From Ruminococcus flavefaciens (GTDB taxonomy: Bacteria > Bacillota > Clostridia > Oscillospirales > Ruminococcaceae): 64,000 nt of DNA. Position 1 is the first letter of the stretch. Each line of letters opens with the position of its first letter. Location of the stretch: assembly GCA_004554385.1 (NCBI GenBank), contig SFMO01000167.1, positions 1 through 64,000 of the forward strand. The letters are read 5' to 3'. Positions 15,764 through 24,449 of this stretch are shown piece after piece. The position numbers and the translations under genes were made by a program. Below the pieces are notes generated by a model. That model was not told the origin of the DNA and searched no databases. It saw nothing but the letters and a program-made list of their open reading frames with translations.

Positions 15764-17536
15764 TCAAACATCACTGTAGATGTTTACGAATTGTTCCCTG
15801 TTCCAGTTCATGGGGTTGCCGAGGCGGTAGAGCTTCTGTCCCGAATCAAAGCGCTTGATATATTTTGGTGAGATGCATTCGATGAATGAATTGTCGTCAT
15901 TCAGCACCAGCTTTATCCTTTCATAGTCATCGAAGAAATACTCCTGAAGAAGCGGGATTATCTTTGTCGAAAACACCTCTCTCAGTTCATTAAGACTTCT
16001 GATACAGCCTCCGCTGTTCATAAAGTATGCGTGACCTATGGCATGCTCGCGGTCATAGTAATACTCGATGCGCTCATTCAGCGCCGTAAGGAGCTGACAC
16101 AGGTCCACACCGTCACAGTCTCCCAGCAGTGAGGGCTGAGGCATCATCTCAATGAAGTCGAATCTTCTTCTCAGCGCAGTATCCAGCATGGCTATAGAAC
16201 GGTCGGCAGTATTCATCGTTCCCAGTATGTAAAGGTTTTTCGGGACCGTGAAATCAGTCTGTGAATACGGCAGGATTACTGATGTACCGCGCTTTGAGCC
16301 CTCGATAAGGGTAATGAGCTCTCCGAATATCCTTGATATATTTCCACGGTTTATCTCATCGATTATCGCCACGAACTTCATATTCGGGCTCTTTGAAGCC
16401 TTCTCGCACAGCGCCTTGAAAATGCCGTTATACGGACGATAAATGACAGTGGTATCAGCGTGGGCGGTATTTGTATCGTTGCCGTATCTGTCAACTACGA
16501 CAGGACGGATACCCTCGACGAATTCCTCATAGCTCAATGACTGGTGGAAGGTAGTGAACTTTATCTGACCTGATGCGGCATACTTGTCATATCTCGCCCT
16601 TACAGCGGAATAAGGCTCATCAGGAGCGGTCTTTTTGCCTTCTATAAGCTCAACGGCATACTTCACCACATTATAGGTCTTTCCTGTGCCGGGAGGTCCG
16701 TAGAGTATCTGATTAAGTGAAGCCTCATGCTTTTTCATCTGATACTCCGCAAGAGTCTTTTCCTTTGGCTCGGGCTCCTTATTTTCGGCAGGAGGGCTTC
16801 CGGCATTCACAAGCTTCCACGACATCACATCGAACACTCTCATGTTCTTGAATCTGAAATGAGAATCGCGGAATTCCTGTATCCTGCGGCAGTTGTATAT
16901 ATACTGCGTAATGTCGTCCTTTTTCTTCAGCTCAAGTCCCATAGCCGAAAAAACAGCGGAATCGGTAGCGCTTTCTCCAAGTATGGGAAAAGTATTGGGT
17001 CTCAGACAGTGGAGTATCCTCGATACTGCAAACACAGGAAGCCCCGAATCCCTGACCTGGGCAGTCAGCATTTTCTGCGCAGTGTCAAGAAGCTTGCTGT
17101 CGCTGTCAAGTCCCGAGAGATTTATGCACAGCTTGAAAAAGAACTGGATAGATTCAGGCTTTTCAGCTACAAGAGAGTTCTTGAAGGTAAGAGGATTTGA
17201 AAGGAATTCCATTTCTCTCTTGTCAATAACATGGTTGAACAGCATTCTTGCTCCCCTGCTCCATATTTTTTCGAGAGCACTATCGAGGTTTATCTTGTCG
17301 AAGTGGAGAAGATGACTGTTCTGGATACGTGTCCTGCGTTCTGTCTTATCCGTTTTCCAGATACCGAGGGAGAGATAATATAGCAGGTCAAGGTCCTTGT
17401 AATCAATAAGCATGGTCTTTTTCAGCTTTGCATAGCATTCTACCGCTTCACGTACAGAGCTGTATGTTCCGTCAAATTCATCGGGCTGTATATCGTTACA
17501 GCGCTTTAGTTCGTCAATCAACATTTTTTTATCCAT
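15764..17536 (-). CDS. mcrB: McrB-type AAA+ GTPase of a type IV restriction system
   Basis: 590 residues from the ATG at 17536 (AGGAAAGG upstream). The AAA+ module (about 290-570) has Walker A YGPPGTGKTYN, Walker B AIIDEINRGN and the McrB GTPase signature MNTADRSIA followed by LRRRFDF. The N-terminal 280 residues have no recognisable fold from motifs alone but occupy the place of the DNA-recognition domain. Known McrBC systems translocate along DNA containing modified cytosines and cleave through McrC, defending against modified phage DNA. The stop codon lies 19 bases before the mcrC start, giving an operon. The partner McrC is truncated, so cleavage is doubtful. No methyltransferase is adjacent, as expected for type IV. 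Confidence 0.85.
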   Translation of the reverse strand: MDKKMLIDELKRCNDIQPDEFDGTYSSVREAVECYAKLKKTMLIDYKDLDLLYYLSLGIWKTDKTERRTRIQNSHLLHFDKINLDSALEKIWSRGARMLFNHVIDKREMEFLSNPLTFKNSLVAEKPESIQFFFKLCINLSGLDSDSKLLDTAQKMLTAQVRDSGLPVFAVSRILHCLRPNTFPILGESATDSAVFSAMGLELKKKDDITQYIYNCRRIQEFRDSHFRFKNMRVFDVMSWKLVNAGSPPAENKEPEPKEKTLAEYQMKKHEASLNQILYGPPGTGKTYNVVKYAVELIEGKKTAPDEPYSAVRARYDKYAASGQIKFTTFHQSLSYEEFVEGIRPVVVDRYGNDTNTAHADTTVIYRPYNGIFKALCEKASKSPNMKFVAIIDEINRGNISRIFGELITLIEGSKRGTSVILPYSQTDFTVPKNLYILGTMNTADRSIAMLDTALRRRFDFIEMMPQPSLLGDCDGVDLCQLLTALNERIEYYYDREHAIGHAYFMNSGGCIRSLNELREVFSTKIIPLLQEYFFDDYERIKLVLNDDNSFIECISPKYIKRFDSGQKLYRLGNPMNWNREQFVNIYSDV

Positions 17537-17570
17537 ATCATCCGACTGCCTTTCCTGATATCTTACATTT

Positions 17571-17599
17571 ATTGTATCATGTTTACAGATACAAGTCAA
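17571..17599 (-). promoter_or_regulatory. Promoter of mcrBC
   Basis: On the minus strand TTGACT (17594-17599), 17 bases, then TACAAT (17571-17576), ending about 35 bases before the mcrB start. The good match suggests that the operon is still transcribed. Confidence 0.75.
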
Positions 17600-17705
17600 C
17601 AGAAAGTAAAGATTTTTACACGTTATTCACAAAAGATATACTTTGCAGATATTTTTCCGAAGCCTGTTGAAGCTCAATTCCGGAAGTACAAGCTTTCAGC
17701 AGGTA

Positions 17706-17734
17706 TTGCCGTTCTGCAAAATCCATGCTATAAT
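17706..17734 (+). promoter_or_regulatory. Promoter of the membrane-flavodoxin gene
   Basis: TTGCCG (17706-17711), 17 bases, TATAAT (17729-17734), 43 bases before the start codon at 17778. Confidence 0.7.
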
Positions 17735-17777
17735 GATGACAGAAGGCTTCAAACCATGAAAATTCGGGGAGGTATTT

Positions 17778-18881
17778 ATGGAAAACAGAAAAAACGGCAA
17801 ACGAATCAGCCTTATTGTTGACGCACTTATGTACATCATACTGCTTGTGCAGATGATATACGTTTTTACAGGGAATATAATACATGAGATACTTGGCATA
17901 GGATTTTTCATCTGCCTTGCAGCTCATATCATTATCAAACGCAGGCTGCTGCTCAGCACATTCAGATTCAGAAACAAATCTGCTCCGCGTATCATTGCGA
18001 ATATCTCCACTATCCTCCTTACAGCAGCTTCACTGCTGATGGCAGTCAGCAGTATGGGCGTTTCCCGTACCCTGTTCCCCTGGTTCAGGGTCATGGGATA
18101 TGTTGATCTTCACATTTATCTCGGGACCGCCATTCTTGCTCTCGCTGTGCTCCACGGCGGTATGCAGGGATATATGCGTACGAAGAAAAAGAAGACCGCG
18201 GCAGTCCTTACCGCTCTTGGCTGTGCAGCCTCTTTAGCTGTCGGACTTGCCCTTGTGCCATACCTCAACCGCCATTTCAAGGTAGTCCGCATAGACCGCG
18301 CAGAGGCTGTACAAGGTGAAAAGGTGGATTGGAAAGGAAACAAGCCCCTTGTGGTCTACTTCACAAGACTTGGCAATACCGACTTTGATGACGATGCCGA
18401 CGCTGTTTCGGGAGCTTCCCTGCTCCTTGCAGACGGGGAGCTGATGGGAAGCGATCAGCTCCTTGCAGAAATGATAGACGATGCCATAGACTGTGACGTA
18501 AGGGCTGTGACAGTGACAGGTGAAAAATACCCCTCAAGCTACGGTGACACTGTATCTGTGGCAGGCAAGGAGCTGCGCAGCAATGCCAGACCTGCTGTTG
18601 AGCCCATCGACATAAGCAGCTATGACAGCGTGATACTTGTATATCCGCTCTGGTGGGGAACTGTTCCAATGCCTGTGGCATCCTTCCTCGAAGGCTGCGA
18701 CTTCAGCGGCAAGGACCTCTATCTTATAGCGACACAGGGCAGCAGCGGCTACGGAAGCAGTGCGGACGATATTGCAAAAATGGCAAAGGGCGCCGAAGTT
18801 CACAAGGTCATGAGCATCTACTGCGACGACATTCCCGAAGCCAGAGACAGGATAGGTCAGTGGCTCAGGGAGATAAACTGA
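17778..18881 (+). CDS. Membrane cytochrome-b-like domain fused to flavodoxin
   Basis: 367 residues, ATG with GGGAGG 5 bases upstream. Four hydrophobic helices (about 10-32, 36-52, 70-92, 108-128) and a fifth (about 140-162) form the N-terminal part. Histidines in helices 2 and 4 (IIHEILG, AAHIIIK, DLHIYLG, VLHGGM) resemble the haem-ligand pattern of small cytochrome-b-type (DUF4405-like) domains. Residues about 190-365 are a flavodoxin fold: VVYFTRLGNTD in place of the usual SxTGNT phosphate loop, VYPLWWGTVP, and LIATQGSSGYG. It is predicted to pass electrons between a membrane haem and FMN. The fusion and the atypical FMN loop are notable; partners are unknown and the gene is monocistronic. 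Confidence 0.75.
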   Translation: MENRKNGKRISLIVDALMYIILLVQMIYVFTGNIIHEILGIGFFICLAAHIIIKRRLLLSTFRFRNKSAPRIIANISTILLTAASLLMAVSSMGVSRTLFPWFRVMGYVDLHIYLGTAILALAVLHGGMQGYMRTKKKKTAAVLTALGCAASLAVGLALVPYLNRHFKVVRIDRAEAVQGEKVDWKGNKPLVVYFTRLGNTDFDDDADAVSGASLLLADGELMGSDQLLAEMIDDAIDCDVRAVTVTGEKYPSSYGDTVSVAGKELRSNARPAVEPIDISSYDSVILVYPLWWGTVPMPVASFLEGCDFSGKDLYLIATQGSSGYGSSADDIAKMAKGAEVHKVMSIYCDDIPEARDRIGQWLREIN

Positions 18882-18892
18882 ACAAACAATAA

Positions 18893-18926
18893 AAAGAGCT
18901 GTTTCCGCTTTGAGAAACAGCTCTTT
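18893..18926. terminator. Bidirectional terminator
   Basis: A 13-bp perfect stem (18893-18905 and 18914-18926) with an 8-base loop and A/T runs on both sides sits between the convergent flavodoxin and GH43-like genes, and can end both transcripts. Confidence 0.9.
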
Positions 18927-18956
18927 TGCCGTTTATATGCCATCAATGGCGTTCAC

Positions 18957-21497
18957 TCAGGACACGCTCAATATCAGTCTCCTCATCAGGCACATGTCAA
19001 AGGAGTCTATCCTGCCGTCCTGACAGAGGTCGCCGTTTTTCCATCCGGCAAGGCTGCCGTTGCCGAGGATAAAGCGCTGCATTGCCGCAAGGTCGGCTAC
19101 CGAGAATACACCGTCACCGTTGACGTCGCCATTTACCGAAGCTCCGCCGAACAGCTCCGACTCTGTGAGAGCGCATTTGTATATCCTGATGTTGTCGATA
19201 CTTCCCTTGAAATAGCTGTCATCGCTGTAATACGACTTGCCGAGGAGGCAGCTTGTGCCCGAACCCATATCAGCGATCTGACCATGTGTCTCGGTGGTGT
19301 GCAGAGCCTGTTTTCCGTCAATATACACCTTGGTATCCGCTCCGCTGACAACAAGAGTGTAATTATGCCACTGTGTACCGTCAAGGTCACATTTCAGTTC
19401 TGTCTCATCACGCCACGAATCCGTTGTAGCGGCAAATCTGAAAAGCTTGTCGGCAACACGGAAGAACACGTATTTCTCATCGTTTTTACCTGCGGCAAAG
19501 GTGAAGAAATTGCCTTCAGATCCCGACTTTATATCCATGCTGACCGTATAGTCCCGCAGACCATCCAGCATACCCGTGGGGAATTCTCCGTATGAGCCGT
19601 CATTTCCGTCGAGATAAAGCACACTGCCCCTGCCGCTCTCCTGCTTTATGGAAGCTCCGCCGTTGAGAGCGAGATTTCCGCTGCCGCTCTCAAAATCTAT
19701 ATCCACATAGGGCTTCGGTTTTTCTGCCGCGCCCACAGGAGTTCCGAACACCTTGAACTCGTATACTGTAGGGGTATACCAGTTATTTGTGGGGTTATTC
19801 TGGAGAGTTGCATTCTGAACATTAAGTCTTACATACCGTGCCTTTCCTGACAGCATATCACTGTTGAAGCCATAGGTCTTGGTAACGGTCTCGCTGTTCT
19901 TGTCAGTGTGGTCAAGAAGCTTGGTCCAGTTGACGCCGTCAAGACTTCCCTCAACGGTATAGGTGTAGTATCCCTCAGACCCCTTGCAGATATACCATGA
20001 GGTCTGGACATTTGCAAGGTCGCAGACTCTCTCAAGGTCTACCTGAAGGTAGAATGGCCATTTCTTGTAGTCGCCGATTGCAGTGAACGAGCTCTGATAT
20101 GAGCCGTCAAAAGCCTTTGCAGGCGAGCTTCCGCTCTTTGCCGCAAGAGAAGAAGACGCAGGTCTGTCCTGTGAGAGAAGCTGTCCCTGCTGAACAGGGA
20201 AAAGTTCTCCTGTAGAGGTGTTGTACTTAAAATAAGGGCAGTAGTCATAAAAGGCAAAGCCCTTGTCGAAATACAGCGGACAAAGAGTAGTGCCGCTTGT
20301 AGAGGAGGCTCTCAGCCAGCGGTAAGCATGCATTAGGTAATTCTCGTCCTGCATATTCACTATCCAGCCCGACTGCGAGGAAAATGTGGAGGTATTGCCT
20401 ATGCTGCGGAGCTCGCTCCACTTGCCGCCTATATCTTTTGTAACGCTGTAGGCGCCGCTGCTGGGGTACCAGCCTGCCGCCTGAGATGTGAACAGGAAGT
20501 AGTATCCGTCCTTCTTGATAAGATTTGGAAATTCACGGTACTGATCCTCAAAAAGTGTCTTTACCACCTCTGTAACATCGCTGTAGTCATCGTTCATGCG
20601 GAAGATGTACATAGTGGCATTTGCGCCCTGTCCCTCTTTATTTGCAGCAGCTATAAGGTAGCCCGTTCCGTCGTCATCGAAGAATATCGCCATATCGCGG
20701 ACCTGTATCCCCAGTGGATTGTATACATGGTGGACAGTGAACTGTCCGCCGGGAGTTCCCGTGATAACAAGTGCCTTTCCGTCGCTGTAGCCGCTGGGCT
20801 TTTCCCAGTGTGCCCACACCACTACCTTGTTCTTTTCGGGGATATAGTCTATATGTACGGACTCTATCTTACAGCTCGCCAGCGCAGAATTCTGAGAGCT
20901 GTCCGCAGCGTTCCTCGCATTGCCGAAATGCTTTCCGTCGCTTGATGTAGTCTCCTCAAGGTAAATATCGTCCTTGCCATTGTGCTTTTTCAGCGAATAG
21001 CTGTAATAGGTATTTCCAACCTTGTATCCGTTGGTATCATATACAAGGCTGCTGCCCTTCTGATTGTCGTAGGTATTGAGCCCCGATGGCAGTGCGCAGG
21101 GCGAAAGCTCCCTTACGGACGAATAGAAGTCACTGCCCTTTGAAACAGCCTTCAGCTGATAATAGTAGTTTTTCCCGACTTCAATATCATCATCCTCATA
21201 GGAATTGCCGCTGCCATCATAGACGGGGACGTAATTTCCGTCAGGAGATTCTGCACGGTACAGGGTATATCTTTCCGCCGACAGAGTAGTCGCCCACTGA
21301 AGCTGTGCATGGTCTGCGTTTTTGCCGTCCCCGACGCAGAACAGATTGCCCACAAGACCTATATCCTCGGATATATTGCCCGAAGCCGTTACAGCAAAGG
21401 TCTGTCTGATGCCCCCGAAACTCCCTGCCGTCAGCAGCATGGCAGTGCTGCATATAACTGCCGCAGCACGGTGCAGCAGTCCTTTTCTGTTTTTCAT
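18957..21497 (-). CDS. Secreted GH43-like galactanase with CBM32-like, LamG and dockerin modules
   Basis: 846 residues from the ATG at 21497, preceded by AAGGAGTGATACC; this start gives a signal peptide (cleavage near FAV-TA). Modules in order: a fibronectin-III-like domain (about 40-135), a five-bladed GH43-type domain (about 145-480; VVVWAHWE, AIFFDDDGTGYLI, EFPNLIKKDGYYFLFTS), an F5/8 discoidin domain like CBM32 (about 490-625), a LamG/concanavalin-like domain (about 630-780) and a type I dockerin (GDVNGDGVFSVAD, GDLCQDGRIDSFD). The catalytic part most resembles GH43 subfamily 24 exo-beta-1,3-galactanases, which trim arabinogalactan; this assignment is by motif recall and is moderate. It acts outside the cell on a scaffoldin. 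Its promoter faces away from the merR operon. Confidence 0.82.
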   Translation of the reverse strand: MKNRKGLLHRAAAVICSTAMLLTAGSFGGIRQTFAVTASGNISEDIGLVGNLFCVGDGKNADHAQLQWATTLSAERYTLYRAESPDGNYVPVYDGSGNSYEDDDIEVGKNYYYQLKAVSKGSDFYSSVRELSPCALPSGLNTYDNQKGSSLVYDTNGYKVGNTYYSYSLKKHNGKDDIYLEETTSSDGKHFGNARNAADSSQNSALASCKIESVHIDYIPEKNKVVVWAHWEKPSGYSDGKALVITGTPGGQFTVHHVYNPLGIQVRDMAIFFDDDGTGYLIAAANKEGQGANATMYIFRMNDDYSDVTEVVKTLFEDQYREFPNLIKKDGYYFLFTSQAAGWYPSSGAYSVTKDIGGKWSELRSIGNTSTFSSQSGWIVNMQDENYLMHAYRWLRASSTSGTTLCPLYFDKGFAFYDYCPYFKYNTSTGELFPVQQGQLLSQDRPASSSLAAKSGSSPAKAFDGSYQSSFTAIGDYKKWPFYLQVDLERVCDLANVQTSWYICKGSEGYYTYTVEGSLDGVNWTKLLDHTDKNSETVTKTYGFNSDMLSGKARYVRLNVQNATLQNNPTNNWYTPTVYEFKVFGTPVGAAEKPKPYVDIDFESGSGNLALNGGASIKQESGRGSVLYLDGNDGSYGEFPTGMLDGLRDYTVSMDIKSGSEGNFFTFAAGKNDEKYVFFRVADKLFRFAATTDSWRDETELKCDLDGTQWHNYTLVVSGADTKVYIDGKQALHTTETHGQIADMGSGTSCLLGKSYYSDDSYFKGSIDNIRIYKCALTESELFGGASVNGDVNGDGVFSVADLAAMQRFILGNGSLAGWKNGDLCQDGRIDSFDMCLMRRLILSVS

Positions 21498-21533
21498 GGT
21501 ATCACTCCTTACATCATAATAATAGACAAGCAT

Positions 21534-21562
21534 ATTATAGCACGAAAGGCTGTATATTGCAA
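21534..21562 (-). promoter_or_regulatory. Promoter of the GH43-like gene
   Basis: On the minus strand TTGCAA (21557-21562), 17 bases, TATAAT (21534-21539), 36 bases before the start codon. It lies about 90 bases from the divergent merR promoter. Confidence 0.78.
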
Positions 21563-21649
21563 TAAAATAATTGCCGTTTCCACAAAGAGCAAAATGCACA
21601 AACTCGATGCGTCCGCCTTGTTCACAATGCCAAAAATAATTACAAACTA

Positions 21650-21680
21650 TTGACTTGGAGTAAACTCTAAGGTGTATAAT
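21650..21680 (+). promoter_or_regulatory. MerR-type promoter/operator
   Basis: TTGACT (21650-21655) and TATAAT (21675-21680) are 19 bases apart instead of 17. The spacer carries the dyad CTTGGAGT-AA-ACTCTAAG (21654-21671, one mismatch). A long spacer with a central dyad is the hallmark of promoters activated by DNA distortion by MerR-family proteins, so the operon is almost certainly autoregulated by its first gene. Confidence 0.92.
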
Positions 21681-21710
21681 TCTGTTATTAATTGCAGGAG
21701 ATGATGTGCC

Positions 21711-22121
21711 TTGACTATCAAGGAAGTATGCAGCAGATTCAATGTAAGTCCCGACACTCTCAGGTATTACGAGCGTGTAGGAGTTATCCCCGAGGTAAAC
21801 CGCACGGCAGGCGGTATACGCGATTACAACGATGATGACATAAAATGGGTGGAGACTGCCACATGTTTCAGAAGCGCAGGAATGCCCATTGAGCTTCTCA
21901 TCGAATACGTAAGGCTTTTCAGAGAGGGCGACCACACCATACAGGCAAGGTGCGACCTTCTGAAGGAAGCAAGGGAACGTATCCTTGCCGAGAGGAAAAA
22001 GTTCGACGACGCTCTTGAAAAAATGGACAGGAAGATAAGAGTCTATGAACGTGCCGTTGAAACAGGAAAGCTTGACTGGGACGGCGAAGGCTGCTGTTGC
22101 TGCAATAAACCAAAGGAGTAA
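21711..22121 (+). CDS. MerR-family transcriptional regulator
   Basis: 136 residues. Start is TTG at 21711 with GGAG about 10 bases upstream; no ATG is in frame. The winged helix-turn-helix (TIKEVCSRFNVSPDTLRYYERVG, broken here as TIKEVC...DTLRYYERVG) and the second wing (GGIRDYNDDD) fill residues 1-70, followed by a dimerisation coiled coil (about 75-120). The C-terminus has four consecutive cysteines (EGCCCCNKPK), which could sense metal, thiol or redox stress; this is inference, since many homologues of this group respond to electrophiles or NADH. The first gene of an operon with a DXS-like transketolase (4-base gap) and a nitroreductase, controlled by the operator at 21650-21680. Confidence 0.92.
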   Translation: MTIKEVCSRFNVSPDTLRYYERVGVIPEVNRTAGGIRDYNDDDIKWVETATCFRSAGMPIELLIEYVRLFREGDHTIQARCDLLKEARERILAERKKFDDALEKMDRKIRVYERAVETGKLDWDGEGCCCCNKPKE

Positions 22122-22125
22122 TACA

Positions 22126-23871
22126 ATGTTTATCGAAAAGATCAATTCACCTAAAGACCTCAAAGCACTTGACATATCACAGCTTGATACACTTGCTTCT
22201 GAATTAAGGAGCGGTCTTATGAACCGCCTTTCCAAGCGCGGCGGTCACGTAGGTCCAAACTTCGGATTTGTAGAGGCTACTATCGCTCTGCACTATGTCT
22301 TTGATTCACCAAGGGACAAATTCGTTTTTGACGTATCCCACCAGTGCTACACCCACAAAATGCTGACAGGGCGCAGAGAAGCCTTCTTCAGCGACGAGCA
22401 TTTCGGCGACGTATCGGGTTATTCCAACCCTGAGGAGAGTGAGCACGACTTCTTCAATGTAGGTCATACCTCAACCTCAGTGAGCCTTGCCTGCGGACTT
22501 GCAAAGGCAAGAGACCTTAAAGGCGAAAAGGGCAATGTGGTGGCTGTTATCGGCGACGGCTCACTCAGCGGCGGCGAAGCTCTTGAGGGTATCGACTTTG
22601 CCTCAGAGCTTGAGAGCAACCTCATTATCCTCGTAAATGACAATGATATGTCCATTGCCGAAAATCACGGCGGACTCTATAAGAATCTCAGGGAGCTCCG
22701 CGAATCGGACGGAAAGTGCCCCTGCAACCTCTTCAAGGCTATGGGACTCGATTACCTCTACGTAAAGAACGGAAACAGTATCCCACAGCTCATCGAAGCC
22801 TTCAGAAAGATAAAGGACATCGATCACCCCATCGCAGTACACCTCAATACCGTAAAGGGCTGCGGCTTTGAGCCTGCTGTGGCTAACAAGGAGGACTGGC
22901 ACTGGCATATGCCCTTCGATCCCGAAACAGGCAAGGACATTTATGAAGGCGGCGGCGAGAACTACAGCGATATGACCTGCGATCACCTCATGGAAAAAAT
23001 GAAGGCTGATAAAAGGGTCGTAGCAATGGTCGCAGCAGTCCCCACAAATATCGGCTTCACCGAGGACAAGCGTAAGGAAGCGGGCAGACAGTTCATCGAT
23101 GTCGGTATCGCCGAGGAACATGCTGTGGCTATGGCTTCGGGAATCGCCAGAAACGGCGGAAAGCCTGTATTCGCTACCCATTCCAGCTTCTTCCAGAGGA
23201 CCTACGATCAGATCTCACAGGATCTCTGCATAAACAGCAATCCTGCCACACTTCTTGTAAACACCGCTTCTGTTTACGGCATGAATGATATAACTCATCT
23301 GGGATTATATGATATACCCATGATGTCCAATATCCCTAACCTTGTATACCTTGCCCCCACAAACTGTGAGGAGTACTTCGCTATGCTGGACTGGAGCATC
23401 GAACAGGACAGATACCCCGTTGCCATAAGGATACCCTGCAACGGCGTTATCCATACAGATAAGCCTGTTGACACAGATTACAGCTGTCTGAACAAATACA
23501 GGATAACTCAGAAGGGCAGCAATATCGCCATTATCGCTCTCGGAGACTTCTATCAGACAGGCGAGGAGCTCTCAGCTCTTATCACCGAAAAGACGGGCAC
23601 TGCTCCCACACTCATCAATCCCCGCTATATCACAGGTGTGGACGAGGAAATGCTCACAGGTCTGAAATCCGACCATACTGTTGTGGTGACCCTTGAGGAT
23701 GGCATACTCAACGGCGGCTTCGGCGAAAAAATAGCCCGATTCTACGGTGCAGACAGCATGAAGGTCTACAACTACGGACTGAAAAAGGAATTCCTCGACA
23801 GATACTCGGTGGAGGACGTTCTCAAAGATAATCATCTCACACCCGAACAGATATTCAATGATATTTTTTAA
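22126..23871 (+). CDS. DXS-like thiamine-diphosphate synthase, divergent
   Basis: 581 residues, ATG at 22126 with AAAGGAG upstream. Overall order is that of 1-deoxy-D-xylulose-5-phosphate synthase: HVGPNFGFVEATIALHYVF, FVFDVSHQCYTHKMLTGR, the ThDP-binding GDGSLSGG...NDNDMSIAENHG, and a transketolase pyrimidine domain and C-terminal domain. Differences from housekeeping DXS are visible: FNVGHTSTS where DXS has a GTGHSSTS-like segment, and NTASVYGMNDITH where DXS has DRAGxVGxDGPTH, so the arginine that contacts the substrate phosphate is absent. It is also about 40 residues shorter. It may make a different acyloin or act on an unphosphorylated aldehyde. Alternatively it is simply a divergent DXS. 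Cotranscribed with merR and a nitroreductase, so its use appears conditional. Confidence 0.78.
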   Translation: MFIEKINSPKDLKALDISQLDTLASELRSGLMNRLSKRGGHVGPNFGFVEATIALHYVFDSPRDKFVFDVSHQCYTHKMLTGRREAFFSDEHFGDVSGYSNPEESEHDFFNVGHTSTSVSLACGLAKARDLKGEKGNVVAVIGDGSLSGGEALEGIDFASELESNLIILVNDNDMSIAENHGGLYKNLRELRESDGKCPCNLFKAMGLDYLYVKNGNSIPQLIEAFRKIKDIDHPIAVHLNTVKGCGFEPAVANKEDWHWHMPFDPETGKDIYEGGGENYSDMTCDHLMEKMKADKRVVAMVAAVPTNIGFTEDKRKEAGRQFIDVGIAEEHAVAMASGIARNGGKPVFATHSSFFQRTYDQISQDLCINSNPATLLVNTASVYGMNDITHLGLYDIPMMSNIPNLVYLAPTNCEEYFAMLDWSIEQDRYPVAIRIPCNGVIHTDKPVDTDYSCLNKYRITQKGSNIAIIALGDFYQTGEELSALITEKTGTAPTLINPRYITGVDEEMLTGLKSDHTVVVTLEDGILNGGFGEKIARFYGADSMKVYNYGLKKEFLDRYSVEDVLKDNHLTPEQIFNDIF

Positions 23872-23883
23872 GGAGGATCAGCT

Positions 23884-24402
23884 ATGGACGCTGTCACAAA
23901 TCTTATCACAAGAAGAAGCATCAGGAAATTCAAATCCGATATGGTGCCAAAGGAGACCATAGAAAAGATAATCGAGGCAGGTACATACGCCGCAACAGGC
24001 ATGAACCGTCAGTCCCCTGTTATGATCGCGGTCACAAACAAGGAGCTCCGCGACCGTCTTTCCGCTCTCAACGCAAAGATAATGGGCACCGACACAGACC
24101 CATTCTACAATGCTCCCGTGGTTATCATAGTGCTTGCAAATAAGGAGATGCCCACCTACATCTATGACGGCAGTCTTGTTATGGGAAATCTTATGAATGC
24201 GGCTCATGCATATGGCATATCAAGCTGCTGGATACACCGTGCAAAGGAGGAATTCGAGACCGAGGAGGGCAGAAAGCTCCTTGAAAGTCTCGGAATAGAG
24301 GGCGATTACGAAGGTATTGGCCACTGCATACTGGGATATGCGGACTGCGATGAACCTGCACCTTCACCGAGAAAAGAAAACTACGTATACTGGGCAGAAT
24401 AA
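23884..24402 (+). CDS. Nitroreductase-family flavoprotein
   Basis: 172 residues, ATG with AAGGAGG 7 bases upstream, 12 bases after the DXS-like gene. The N-terminal FMN-binding signature RRSIRKFKSD and the following AATGMNRQSP are typical of the NfsA/NfsB-like oxidoreductase fold, as are the central APVVIIVLAN strand and the GIGHCILGYAD segment. Such enzymes use NAD(P)H and FMN to reduce nitro groups, quinones, enones or flavins. In this operon it may reduce or detoxify the compound sensed by MerR or the product of the DXS-like enzyme; this is inference. Last gene of the operon, ended by a strong terminator. Confidence 0.87.
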   Translation: MDAVTNLITRRSIRKFKSDMVPKETIEKIIEAGTYAATGMNRQSPVMIAVTNKELRDRLSALNAKIMGTDTDPFYNAPVVIIVLANKEMPTYIYDGSLVMGNLMNAAHAYGISSCWIHRAKEEFETEEGRKLLESLGIEGDYEGIGHCILGYADCDEPAPSPRKENYVYWAE

Positions 24403-24407
24403 AAGAT

Positions 24408-24439
24408 AAGCAGCCTGTACATCAGCGTACAGGCTGCTT
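24408..24439. terminator. Bidirectional terminator
   Basis: A 13-bp perfect stem (24408-24420 and 24427-24439) with a 6-base loop and a TTTT run after it ends the merR operon; it lies 11 bases beyond the stop of the convergent GH3 gene and can serve both. Confidence 0.9.
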
Positions 24440-24449
24440 TTATTTGTTA

